Below are positions 16,604-26,658 of a stretch of DNA of 64,000 nt, in pieces (the stretch's first letter is position 1; each line of letters opens with the position of its first letter). Under the pieces are notes generated by a model, which searched no databases, was not told the DNA's origin, and worked only from the letters and a program-made list of their open reading frames with translations. Location: contig NZ_LMIA01000010.1 of NCBI RefSeq assembly GCF_001428565.1, positions 306,305-370,304 of the forward strand, written 5' to 3'. The position numbers and the translations under genes were made by a program. This DNA comes from Nocardioides sp. Root190. GTDB taxonomy: Bacteria > Actinomycetota > Actinomycetes > Propionibacteriales > Nocardioidaceae.

Positions 16604-17779
16604 ATGACCACCGTGGACCTCCCGCTGCTGCCCCTCGGCCGCGGCACCGACCCGCTCTCGGAGCGGGGCGTGGACTGCCCCGGCGACCTGCCGGCCGCCT
16701 CCGATCCAGACCTGGTCGCTCGCGCCCGGGCCGCGAAGGCAGCACTCGGCGACCGGCTCTTCGTGCTGGGCCACCACTACCAGCGCGACGAAGTGATCGA
16801 GTTCGCCGACGTCACCGGCGACTCCTTCAAGCTGGCCCGCGACGCCGCGGCACGGCCCGAGGCCGAGTTCATCGTGTTCTGTGGCGTGCACTTCATGGCC
16901 GAGTCCGCCGACATCCTGACCGGCCCCGACCAGCAGGTGATCCTGCCGGACCTCGCCGCCGGGTGCTCCATGGCGGACATGGCCCGGATCGCCCAGGTCG
17001 AGCGGGCCTGGGAGGCGCTGGCCGCGGCCGGCGTGCAGGACGTCGTCGTGCCGGTGACCTACATGAACTCCAGCGCCGACATCAAGGCCTTCTGCGGACG
17101 CAACGGCGGGGTGGTGTGCACCTCCTCCAACGCCGAGGTCGCGCTCGACTGGGCCTTCGCGCAGAAGGGCGCGGACACCAAGGTCCTCTTCCTGCCCGAC
17201 CAGCACCTCGGCCGCAACACCGCCGTGCTCAAGCTGGGCTACTCGCTCGACGAGTGCGTGGTGTGGAACCCCCACAAGCCCGACGGCGGGGTGAGCCCCG
17301 AGGAGCTCGCCAAGGCGAAGATCATCCTCTGGAAGGGCCACTGCTCCGTGCACGGCCGCTTCACGACCGACGTCGTCGACGAGCTGCGTGCCAAGGTTCC
17401 GGACCTCAACGTCCTGGTCCACCCCGAGTGCCAGCACGAGGTCGTGCTCAAGGCCGACCTCGTCGGATCGACCGAGTTCATCATCAAGACGATCGAGGCC
17501 GCGCCGGCCGGTTCGAGCTGGGCCATCGGCACCGAGCTCAACCTCGTGCAGCGGCTCGCGAACGCGCACCCGGACAAGAACATCATGTTCCTGGACCGCA
17601 ACGTCTGCTACTGCTCCACGATGAACCGGATCGACCTGCCCCACTTCGTGTGGGCGCTGGAGAACCTCGTCGAGGGTGTCGTCGTCAACCAGATCAAGGT
17701 CGACCCGCAGACCGAGGCAGACGCGCTCACCGCGCTGCAGCGCATGCTCGACCTGCCCGGCAAGACCCACCGCGACTGA
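16604..17779 (+). CDS. nadA: Quinolinate synthase A
   Basis: A 391-residue NadA that condenses iminoaspartate with dihydroxyacetone phosphate to quinolinate, using an oxygen-sensitive [4Fe-4S] cluster. Family segments are VLGHHYQRDEVI (near residue 49), FCGVHFMAESADIL (Cys93), DLAAGCSMADM (Cys121), VHPECQHEVV and CYCSTMNRIDLPH. It stands alone: nadB and nadC, its usual neighbours in mycobacteria, are not in the window. The next gene (DUF3043) follows after 24 bases and may be co-transcribed. Confidence 0.96.
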   Translation: MTTVDLPLLPLGRGTDPLSERGVDCPGDLPAASDPDLVARARAAKAALGDRLFVLGHHYQRDEVIEFADVTGDSFKLARDAAARPEAEFIVFCGVHFMAESADILTGPDQQVILPDLAAGCSMADMARIAQVERAWEALAAAGVQDVVVPVTYMNSSADIKAFCGRNGGVVCTSSNAEVALDWAFAQKGADTKVLFLPDQHLGRNTAVLKLGYSLDECVVWNPHKPDGGVSPEELAKAKIILWKGHCSVHGRFTTDVVDELRAKVPDLNVLVHPECQHEVVLKADLVGSTEFIIKTIEAAPAGSSWAIGTELNLVQRLANAHPDKNIMFLDRNVCYCSTMNRIDLPHFVWALENLVEGVVVNQIKVDPQTEADALTALQRMLDLPGKTHRD

Positions 17780-17803
17780 TTCAGTCCGGTCAGAGAGGCT
17801 CCC

Positions 17804-18391
17804 GTGTTCAAGCGCACCAAGTCCGAGCCCGTCCAGGAGACGGTCAACCTCAGCAAGCCCGGCGGCAAGGGCCGGCCGACGCCGACCCGCAAGGAGGCCG
17901 AGGCCGCCGCCCGGGCACGCGCGAAGGCACCCGCCGACAAGCGGGGCGCCACGCGCCAGCAGCGCGAGTTCCGCGCCGAGGAGAGCCGCAAGATCCGCCA
18001 GGGCATGAAGGCCGGCGACGAGCGCTACTTCCTGCCCCGTGACCGCGGCCCGATCCGTCGCTTCATCCGCGACTACGTCGACCGGCGCTTCTCCATCGTG
18101 GAGATGGTCATCCCGCTGATGATCATCGGCCTGGTCCTCGGTTACACCGGCAACTCCGCACTGGTCCAGGCGAGCAGCCTGGTCCTGCTCGCGACCGTGC
18201 TGTTCGTCATCACGGACATGCTCGTGCTGCGCTTCCGACTCCGGCGCGAGCTCAGGAAGCGCTTCCCGGACGACCTCCTCAAGGGCACGACCTACTACGC
18301 GCTGACCCGCTCGATGCAGATGAAGTTCATGAGGTTGCCGAAGGCCCGGATCAAGATCGGCCAGGAGCTCCCCGGGGACTACGACAAGTAG
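17804..18391 (+). CDS. DUF3043 membrane protein
   Basis: A 195-residue actinobacterial protein. The first 85 residues are basic and Ala-rich with probable coiled-coil character. Two hydrophobic helices follow (about residues 100-121 and 125-145), then a charged C-terminal region with TTYYALTRSMQMKFMRLPK. GTG 17804 has an AGAGAGG ribosome site. Function is unknown. Its position behind nadA is weak evidence of any link. Confidence 0.85.
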   Translation: MFKRTKSEPVQETVNLSKPGGKGRPTPTRKEAEAAARARAKAPADKRGATRQQREFRAEESRKIRQGMKAGDERYFLPRDRGPIRRFIRDYVDRRFSIVEMVIPLMIIGLVLGYTGNSALVQASSLVLLATVLFVITDMLVLRFRLRRELRKRFPDDLLKGTTYYALTRSMQMKFMRLPKARIKIGQELPGDYDK

Positions 18392-18423
18392 GACGAACGC
18401 CTCCGGGTGGACCCACCCGACGG

Positions 18424-18429
18424 TAGGTT
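18424..18429 (+). promoter_or_regulatory. -10 hexamer TAGGTT of the EthD-like gene
   Basis: TAGGTT followed by seven bases and GTG 18437; predicts a leaderless transcript. Confidence 0.5.
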
Positions 18430-18436
18430 GCCCGAC

Positions 18437-19102
18437 GTGAAGCTCATTGCCGCACTCCACCGCAGCGAGCCGGGAGACGACCTGCTCGACCCCGCCTTCC
18501 GCGCCGCCCTCGCCACGACCGGGGCGAGCCGCCTGCAGGTCAACCTCGACGACGCCGACGTCGCGGGAGCGATGAGGTTCGGTCCCGGTGCCCCCGTGAC
18601 CGCGGTCGTCTCGGTGTGGACCGACCAGGATCCGACCGCAGCCCTCGACGTCGTACGACGGCTGGACGCGGAGCTCGATGCGTGGCTGGTCGAGGAGCGC
18701 GAGCCGCTCGTCCCGCCCACGGTCCCCGACGGCGTACGAGCCGACGCGCTCGCGAACATCGCCCTCCTGCGCCGACCGGCCTCGATGACACCCCAGGACT
18801 GGCGATCCGACTGGCTGGAGCGACACACCCAGGTGGCGATCGACACCCAGGGCACGTTCGGCTACGTCCAGAACCCGGTCGTCCGGACGCTGACCGCCGG
18901 CGGTGGTGACGTCGCGGGCATCGTCGAGGAGCTGTTCCCGATGGCCGCTCTGAGCGACCAGCACGCCTTCTACGGCAGCGGTGGGGACGAGGCCGAGCTC
19001 CAGCGGCGGTTCACCACGCTGATGGACAGCTGCGCCCGCTTCGGCGCCGCCGACGGGCTCGACCTCGTGCCGAGCAGTCGGTACGGGTTCCGGCTCAGCT
19101 GA
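18437..19102 (+). CDS. EthD-domain protein
   Basis: A 221-residue protein resembling two dimeric alpha/beta-barrel (EthD) halves. The second half contains RRPASMTPQDWRSDWLERHTQVAID, whose PxxxSxxxFxxxWxxxH-like arrangement is typical of EthD. EthD proteins accompany some degradative enzymes but their chemistry is uncertain. Its stop TGA lies in TCAGCTGA, shared with the convergent aldo/keto reductase gene. GTG 18437 is supported by the -10 spacing. Confidence 0.75.
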   Translation: MKLIAALHRSEPGDDLLDPAFRAALATTGASRLQVNLDDADVAGAMRFGPGAPVTAVVSVWTDQDPTAALDVVRRLDAELDAWLVEEREPLVPPTVPDGVRADALANIALLRRPASMTPQDWRSDWLERHTQVAIDTQGTFGYVQNPVVRTLTAGGGDVAGIVEELFPMAALSDQHAFYGSGGDEAELQRRFTTLMDSCARFGAADGLDLVPSSRYGFRLS

Positions 19103-20105
19103 ACATCTCCGAGCGACGCGGGCTCCGGGTGCGCCCGGGATCGGTCGTCACGACGCCGTCCAGGACACGGTCGATCGCGGTCAGGATCCCGAGGTCGAGC
19201 GTGACCCCGGCCGCCTTGACGTTCTCGGTGACCTGCTCGGGCCGGCTGGCGCCGATGATGGCCGCCGAGACGTTGTCGTTCTGCAGCACCCACGCGACGG
19301 CGAGCTGGGCCAGGGTGAGACCGGTCGACTCGGCGATGGGCTTCAGCTCCTGCACCCGCTCCAGGACGTCGTCCTTGAGCCACCGGCCGACGTTGTCGGC
19401 GCCTCCCTTGGCATCGGTGGCGCGCGAGCCCGCCGGGGGCGGCTGGCCGGGCAGGTACTTGCCGGTGAGCACGCCCTGCGCGATGGGCGACCAGACGATC
19501 TGGCCGATGCCGAGCTCGCGGGAGGCGGGCACCACCTCGGCCTCGATGGTGCGCCAGAGCATGGAGTACTGCGGCTGGTTGGAGACGAGCGGAACCCGCA
19601 GCTCGCGGGCGAGCAGGGCGGCGGCGCGGATCTCCTCCGCGCGCCACTCCGAGACCCCGATGTAGAGCGCCTTGCCTGCGCGTACGACATCGGCGAAGGC
19701 CAGCATCGTCTCCTCGAGCGGGACCTCGTGGTCGAAGCGGTGTGCCTGGTACAAGTCGACGTAGTCGGTGCCGAGCCGACGCAGCGAGCCGTCGATCGAC
19801 TCCATGATGTGCTTGCGCGAGAGCCCGTGGTCGTTGTGCTTGCCGGGCCCGGTCGGCCAGAAGACCTTCGTGAAGATCTCCAGGCCCTCGCGTCGCTCCC
19901 CCGACAGCGCCTTGCCGAGCACCGTCTCCGCCGCGGTGTTGGCGTACACGTCGGCGGTGTCGAAGGTGGTGATGCCCTCGTCGAGTGCCTGGCGGACACA
20001 CGCCAGCGCGGCGTCCTCCTCGACCTGGGAACCGTGGGTGAGCCAGTTGCCGTAGGCGATGGCCGAGATCTTCAGGCCGCTCGCGCCGAGGTTGCGAATC
20101 TCCAT
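19095..20105 (-). CDS. Aldo/keto reductase
   Basis: A 336-residue NADPH-dependent reductase of the Kv-beta-like/YghZ branch. The catalytic tetrad is visible: Asp in TFDTADVY with Tyr four residues later, Lys in IFTKVFW and His in LYQAHRFD. The C-terminal cofactor segment IIGASRPEQVTENV is present. Natural substrate unknown; aldehydes are likely. ATG 20105 lies six bases after TAGGGT. It ends with an 8-base overlap with the EthD-like gene. Confidence 0.92.
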   Translation of the reverse strand: MEIRNLGASGLKISAIAYGNWLTHGSQVEEDAALACVRQALDEGITTFDTADVYANTAAETVLGKALSGERREGLEIFTKVFWPTGPGKHNDHGLSRKHIMESIDGSLRRLGTDYVDLYQAHRFDHEVPLEETMLAFADVVRAGKALYIGVSEWRAEEIRAAALLARELRVPLVSNQPQYSMLWRTIEAEVVPASRELGIGQIVWSPIAQGVLTGKYLPGQPPPAGSRATDAKGGADNVGRWLKDDVLERVQELKPIAESTGLTLAQLAVAWVLQNDNVSAAIIGASRPEQVTENVKAAGVTLDLGILTAIDRVLDGVVTTDPGRTRSPRRSEMFS

Positions 20106-20111
20106 GCCGCG

Positions 20112-20117
20112 ACCCTA
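20112..20117 (-). promoter_or_regulatory. -10 hexamer TAGGGT of the aldo/keto reductase gene
   Basis: TAGGGT, then CGCGGC, then ATG 20105; predicts a leaderless transcript. Confidence 0.5.
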
Positions 20118-20179
20118 GTGCGGTGCGCCCAGCCGGTGCCGGTGCCGGGTCGCGGACTTTCCGATGGGAGTATCGGCGC

Positions 20180-20722
20180 ATGGTCGCCGCAGATGTCTCC
20201 GTCCGGGTCGGCTGGCCGGCTGACGCCGCCGCCATGGCCGCCGTGCAGCTCCGCGCCTGGCAGCAGCGGTACGACGACCGGATGGCTGCGCAGCTGGAGG
20301 AGCAGGGCATCGGTCCCGACGAGCTCGCCACGGCCTGGCGGGGCACCCTCGGCCGCCCGCCCCAGGCACGCCAGCGCGCCATGGTGGCCCTCGTCCACGA
20401 CGAGGTCGTCGGCTTCGCCCTGACCGGCCCCAACACCGACCCCGACGCGGACGCCTCGGTCGACGGCGAGATCGGCGAGTTCACCATCGACCCCGAGCGG
20501 ACCCGCGCCGGACACGGTTCGCGACTGCTGCAGGCCTGCGCCGACACGCTCGTCGCTGACGGCTTCACCCGCGCGGTGTTCTGGGTCGACGCCGCGGACG
20601 ACATCAGCCGGGCGTTCCTGACCAGCGCCGGCTGGGCACCCGACGGTGCGAGCCGCGAGCTCGCCGACGAGGCCGGTACCCAGGCGGTCAAGCAGGTCCG
20701 GCTGCACACCTCCCTGGCCTGA
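20180..20722 (+). CDS. GNAT-family N-acetyltransferase
   Basis: A 180-residue acetyltransferase. The order of elements fits GNAT: VRVGWPADAAAMAAVQLRAW at the start, EIGEFTIDPERTRAGHGSRLL as strand 4 plus the acetyl-CoA loop (R/Q-x-x-G-x-G/A form as RAGHGS), and FWVDAADDISRAFLTSAGW near the end. Substrate unknown. ATG 20180 is used. azlCD follow after 20 bases on the same strand and may be co-transcribed. Confidence 0.85.
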   Translation: MVAADVSVRVGWPADAAAMAAVQLRAWQQRYDDRMAAQLEEQGIGPDELATAWRGTLGRPPQARQRAMVALVHDEVVGFALTGPNTDPDADASVDGEIGEFTIDPERTRAGHGSRLLQACADTLVADGFTRAVFWVDAADDISRAFLTSAGWAPDGASRELADEAGTQAVKQVRLHTSLA

Positions 20723-20742
20723 CCAGCAGGGGCCTGACCACC

Positions 20743-21447
20743 GTGGACGTGGCTCGACGCACCGTCATGCGCGACAGCCTCGGCGTGGCGATCGCCACCG
20801 GGACCTACGGGCTGAGCTTCGGCGCCGTCGGTGTCACCTCGGGTCTCGACGTCGCGCAGACCTGTGTGCTGTCGCTGCTGATGTTCACCGGCGCCTCGCA
20901 GTTCGCCCTGGTCGGCGTGCTCGGGGCGGGTGGCTCTGCCGTCTCCGGCGCCTTCACCGCGCTGCTCCTCGGCACCCGCAACACCCTCTACGGCCTCCGC
21001 CTCGCTCCCCTGCTGGAGTACCGCGGCTGGAGACGGGCCGTCGCCGCCCACGTGCTGATCGACGAGTCGACCGCCATGGCCGTGCACCGCGCCGACCGGG
21101 ACCTGGCCCGGACGGGGTTCTGGACCACTGGCGGGACCATCTTCGTGCTCTGGAACCTCACCACCTTCGCCGGAGCGGTCGCCGGTGAGCAGCTCGGCGA
21201 TCCGCGGGACCTGGGCCTCGACGCAGCCGTCGGCGCCGCGTTCCTCGCCCTGCTGTGGCCGCGGCTGTCCTCGCCCCTGTCCCGACTGACCGCGGCGCTG
21301 GCGGCCCTGGTGGCGGCGGGCGCGGTGTCGGTGACACCCGCTGGGGTCCCGGTGCTGGTCGCTGCGGGTGTCGCGGTCCTGGTCGGCGCCCTGGCGCCCC
21401 GTTCGACCGACGCAGCCGCCGGCATCGACGAGGGGGACGCGCGGTGA
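20743..21447 (+). CDS. azlC: AzlC-family branched-chain amino acid exporter subunit
   Basis: A 234-residue membrane protein, large subunit of the two-part AzlCD exporter for branched-chain amino acids and analogues. The family start GVAIATGTYGLSFGAVGV and the SLLMFTGASQFALVG segment are clear, with about six hydrophobic helices. GTG 20743 is the start. Its stop overlaps the azlD start as GTGA. Confidence 0.9.
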   Translation: MDVARRTVMRDSLGVAIATGTYGLSFGAVGVTSGLDVAQTCVLSLLMFTGASQFALVGVLGAGGSAVSGAFTALLLGTRNTLYGLRLAPLLEYRGWRRAVAAHVLIDESTAMAVHRADRDLARTGFWTTGGTIFVLWNLTTFAGAVAGEQLGDPRDLGLDAAVGAAFLALLWPRLSSPLSRLTAALAALVAAGAVSVTPAGVPVLVAAGVAVLVGALAPRSTDAAAGIDEGDAR

Positions 21448-21749
21448 TCTGGTGGGCCGTGCTCGGCGCCGGGCTGGGCTGCTACCTGCTCAAGCTCGCC
21501 GGTCTGTCCGTGCCTCAGCGGGTGCTCGCGCACCCCGTGGTCGCCCGGATCGCCGACCTGATTCCCCCAGCCCTGCTCGCAGCCCTGGTCACCGTGCAGG
21601 TCCTGGCCGCTCCTGGCGGCGGGGAACTGGTGCTCGACGCGCGCATCGCGGCGCTCGGGGTCGCCGTACTCCTCCTGCTGGCGCGGGCACCGTTCCTCGT
21701 CGTGGTGTTCGGCTCCGCCGCCGTCGCCGCCCTGCTCCGACTCCTGTGA
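21444..21749 (+). CDS. azlD: AzlD-family branched-chain amino acid exporter subunit
   Basis: A 101-residue protein with four hydrophobic segments, the small partner of AzlC. The IPPALLAALV motif is typical of AzlD. GTG 21444 overlaps the azlC stop by four bases. The gene is followed after three bases by palindromic element copy B. Confidence 0.9.
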   Translation: MIWWAVLGAGLGCYLLKLAGLSVPQRVLAHPVVARIADLIPPALLAALVTVQVLAAPGGGELVLDARIAALGVAVLLLLARAPFLVVVFGSAAVAALLRLL

Positions 21750-21751
21750 CG

Positions 21752-21893
21752 CGCGAAGTGCCTGGTTCTCTCCTGCCAAGGGGCAGGATTTCTCCACCGA
21801 GGTACGCCGAAACACGGGTGCCGACGCGGCACGGACGCCCACCTCGATGGAGAAAACGGCGCACTTCGGCGGAGAGAACCCCGCACTTCGCGG
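21752..21893. repeat. Palindromic element copy B (CGAAGTGCG family)
   Basis: Imperfect inverted arms of about 52 bases (21752-21803 and 21841-21892) around a 37-base centre that holds a small GTGCCG/CGGCAC hairpin. Each arm carries two direct units of about 22 bases, CGAAGTGC-n4-TTCTCTCC and a second unit ending TTTCTCC. The right arm is closer to the consensus than the left. It fills the gap between the convergent azlD and dapB genes and touches the dapB stop. Same family as copies at 13202 and 60104. Confidence 0.92.
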
Positions 21894-23261
<1,368 letters not shown>

Positions 23262-23303
23262 TCACACGTCTGTGCCTCGCGATCGCGGGTATTGCCACCT
23301 CTT

Positions 23304-25091
23304 GTGACTGATCAGTTGAACCCTACCGAGGACCACCGTGCGGCCAAGTTCGTCGAGGCCGCCCTCACCTCACCGGCGTCCGACGTCGTCCCGCACCCTG
23401 CTCTCGATCACGCCCTGGTCGACGAGGTGCCCGCCCGCACGGGGCTCGATCCCGTGGTCTTCGGGCTGGCAGCGGCCGTCTCCACGGCCTTCGTGGTCTG
23501 GGGTCTCGCCAGCACCTCGTCGCTGAGCTCCGCCTCCAGCACCGCACTGGACTGGGTCGTGACCAACACGGGCTGGCTGTTCGTCCTGACGACCAGCGGG
23601 TTCGTGGTGTTCGTCGTCTGGCTCGCGATGAGCAAGTACGGCGCCATCCCGCTCGGACGCGACGACGAGGAACCCGAGTTCCGCACCGTCTCGTGGATCG
23701 CGATGATGTTCAGCGCCGGGATGGGCATCGGACTGATGTTCTACGGAGTCAGCGAGCCGCTGTCCCACTTCGTCTCGGCGCCGCCGGGAACCGGCGGTGA
23801 TGCGGACACCGCGGCCCAGACCGCTATGGCGACGACGATGTTCCACTGGACGCTGCACCCCTGGGCGATCTACGCGGTGGTCGGCCTGGCCATTGCCTAC
23901 GGCGTGTACCGCAAGGGACGCGTCCAGCTCATCTCGGCAGCGTTCGCCCCCCTCCTCGGCGAGCGTTCCTCCGGCGGCGCCGGACGGTTGATCGACATGT
24001 TCGCGATCTTCGCCACCCTCTTCGGTTCGGCCACCTCGCTGGGGCTGGGTGCCCTGCAGATCAGCAGCGGCCTGGAGATCGTCGGCGGATGGGGATCCCT
24101 GGGCAACGGCGCGCTGGTGGGGATCATCACCGTGCTGACGCTCGCCTTCGTTCTCTCCGCTGTGTCGGGGGTGTCGCGGGGCATCCAGTGGCTGTCGAAC
24201 ACCAACATGGTCCTGGCCCTCGCCCTGGCCCTGTTCCTCTTCGTCCTGGGTCCGACCGTGTTCATCCTCAACCTGGTACCGACCTCGCTCGGCAGCTACC
24301 TCAACGACCTCGCCATGATGGCCGCTCGCACCGGAGCCGAAGGCGCCGCGACCGAGCAGTGGCTCGGGGACTGGACCGTCTTCTACTGGGCGTGGTGGCT
24401 GTCGTGGACGCCCTTCGTGGGCATGTTCATCGCCCGGATCTCCCGCGGACGCACGATCCGGCAGTTCGTCACCGGTGTGCTGCTGGTCCCGAGCGTGGTG
24501 AGCGTGCTGTGGTTCTGCATCCTCGGTGGGACCGCGATCGACCTGCAGGCATCGGGCACGGACATCGCCGCTGCCGGCGGGCTGGAGTCCCAGCTTTTCG
24601 GCACCCTGGACGCCCTTCCGCTCGCCACCGTCGCCAGCATCGTGGTGATGGTCCTGGTGGCGATCTTCTTCGTCTCCGGCGCCGACGCCGCCTCGATCGT
24701 GATGGGCAGCCTGTCCGAACGCGGCACCACCCAGCCCCGGCGCGTCGTCGTGATCTTCTGGGGTGTCGCCACCGGCGCCGTGGCGGCTGTGATGCTGCTG
24801 GCCGGCGGAACGGACGCACTGGAAGGCCTGCAGACGATCACCATCATCGCGGCGCTGCCGTTCGTGCTGATCATGATCGGGCTCGCGGCCGCTCTCGTCG
24901 CGGACCTGCGTCAGGACCCGATGGTCGTGCGTCGTCGCTACGGCGCGGACGCCGTCGAACAGGCCGTCATCACCGGCGTCACCGAGCACGGCGACGACTT
25001 CGCGTTCACCGTCGAGTCCGTGGGAACCGACGAGGAGACGGTCGACCAGCCCGTTCAGACCGGGTCCGTCAGCTCCACAGCGCCGGATTGA
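23304..25091 (+). CDS. BCCT-family transporter
   Basis: A 595-residue carrier of the betaine/carnitine/choline family with 12 hydrophobic helices. The family motif [14 protein letters not shown] is near residue 142 and [28 protein letters not shown]-like sequence lies near residue 365. A sodium-coupled import of glycine betaine or similar osmolyte is likely. The C-terminal tail is short (about 60 residues). GTG 23304 is chosen over TTG 23292. It ends with a 23-base overlap with the convergent fusion gene. Confidence 0.93.
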   Translation: [595 protein letters not shown]

Positions 25092-26658
25092 GCAGCTGCT
25101 CGGGAAGCTCGCCGAACGCCCGCTCGACCTCGAGGACCTGGTCGTCCTCGAGGGGGGCGCGCGCGACCAGCGCGGCGTTCGACAGCAGCTGCTCTGACGT
25201 GTCCACCCCGAGCACCAGTCGGCTGACGGCCGGGTTGGCCTGGACGAACGCCACACACAGGTCGGCCCGGTCCAGCCGGGCGAAGCGCTCCACGAAGCCG
25301 TCCAGGGCCTCCAGGAGGCCGTCCGGGTCCACTCCGGGGACTCGGGGCCATCGCGCGGCATCGGGGGCCAGCAGGAGCCCCTGGAGGAACACGCTGCGCA
25401 CGTGGACCTCCACGTCCAGCGACTCCGGGGAGCGGAGCCAGGCGTCCCAGCGTCGGTCGAGCGCGTGGTACGGCACCTGGACCACCTCGATCCCCGGCGT
25501 CGCGAGCGCGAGCTCGAGCTCGGCCGGGCTCTGCACCGAGGCCCCGAGCCTGCGGACCAGCCCCTGGTCGGCCAGCGCGAGCAACCGGTCCCAGCGCCGC
25601 CCGCCGTCGGCAGTGATGTCGCTGGCGCGGTGGAGCAGGACGGTGTCGAGCTGCCGGGTCCGGAGCTCGTGGAGCGAGCGGAGCACGGAGGCGTCGACGG
25701 CCTCGGCCGGAGCGTCCGCGCCGAGGGGCGCCACCTTGGTGACCACGCGGACCGACGGCGAGCCGAGGAGCGCCTCGCCCAGGACCGCTTCGCTGTCGCC
25801 GTACGCCCGTGCGGTGTCGATGGTCCTCACCCCGGCCGCGACCGCACGACGGACGAGGTCGACGGCGCTCGCCCGGTCCGGCTTGCCGACCGTGTTGACG
25901 CGGCCGTAGGCCAGTCCGAGCTGGGCACCACCGAGCGACATCCGGGCGATGTCGGCGCGACCTGACGCGACGGCCGGCACGGCCGGCTCGGCCAGCAGCG
26001 CCACCAGGTCCCGCGCGGGTACGCCGACGGGGTCGGCCACCCGCGCCACGGCAGCGGCCATGGCGAGGTACTCCTCGAGGGTGTCGACCGTGCAGCGGGC
26101 CGCGGAGCCCTCCGGGATCCCGAAGCGCTGGGTGGACGTGCCGCTGCGCAGCTCTCGGCGCAGCCACGACGTCACGTGCTCGCGATCGGCGGGGTCGTCG
26201 GTGGCGCCGTCGGCGCGGCGCAGGGCACCCACACTGAAGGCGGCCGCGGCCAGGCCGTAGGGCAGCTCGTCGGACAGCTTGAGGTAGTCGAGGTCGGCCG
26301 CGAGGAACTCCTCGACGAGCGCCTCGACCACCTCGTGGTCCGGCACCGGGTTGTCGCCGGTGAGCCGCACGACGACGTCGTCGTCGGAGAGGTCGGAGAC
26401 TGCGGCCACGAAGCGGCCCAGCACGTCGTCCAGGCTTCCCCGCACCACATCGAGCCCGGACTCGGCGAGCAGGGCGGCCAGGCGGTCGTCGGACTCCTCG
26501 ACGGAGGTCGCCACCACCAGCTCGTGCGCCGGAGAGGTCACCCGCCGGGCAGCGAGCACGATCAACGGCAGGCCGCCGAGCGGCAGGAGCACCTTGGCCG
26601 GCAGGCGCGAGGAGTTCGTGCGGGCCTGGAGCACCACGCGGACCCGCCGCGCGGTCAC
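25069..26658 (-). CDS. Cytidylyltransferase (SpsF/NeuA-like) fused to aldo/keto reductase
   Basis: A 529-residue two-domain protein. Residues 1-240 resemble SpsF/NeuA-like nucleotidyltransferases: VVLQARTNSSRLPAKVLLPL at the start and VVRLTGDNPVPD with the metal-binding Asp. Residues 255-529 are an aldo/keto reductase with Asp and Tyr in TIDTARAYGDSE, Lys in VVTKV and His in VLLHRA. Such pairs occur in clusters for glycosylation with nonulosonic or related sugars. GTG 26658 overlaps the SDR stop as GTGA, so both are one operon. No NeuB-type synthase or glycosyltransferase lies nearby, so the product is unknown. Confidence 0.85.
   Translation of the reverse strand: MTARRVRVVLQARTNSSRLPAKVLLPLGGLPLIVLAARRVTSPAHELVVATSVEESDDRLAALLAESGLDVVRGSLDDVLGRFVAAVSDLSDDDVVVRLTGDNPVPDHEVVEALVEEFLAADLDYLKLSDELPYGLAAAAFSVGALRRADGATDDPADREHVTSWLRRELRSGTSTQRFGIPEGSAARCTVDTLEEYLAMAAAVARVADPVGVPARDLVALLAEPAVPAVASGRADIARMSLGGAQLGLAYGRVNTVGKPDRASAVDLVRRAVAAGVRTIDTARAYGDSEAVLGEALLGSPSVRVVTKVAPLGADAPAEAVDASVLRSLHELRTRQLDTVLLHRASDITADGGRRWDRLLALADQGLVRRLGASVQSPAELELALATPGIEVVQVPYHALDRRWDAWLRSPESLDVEVHVRSVFLQGLLLAPDAARWPRVPGVDPDGLLEALDGFVERFARLDRADLCVAFVQANPAVSRLVLGVDTSEQLLSNAALVARAPLEDDQVLEVERAFGELPEQLLNPALWS

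Noticed and set aside
16286..18964. 892-residue minus-strand open frame across glycerate kinase, nadA and others
   Set aside because: It covers several well-supported genes in other frames and has no domain.
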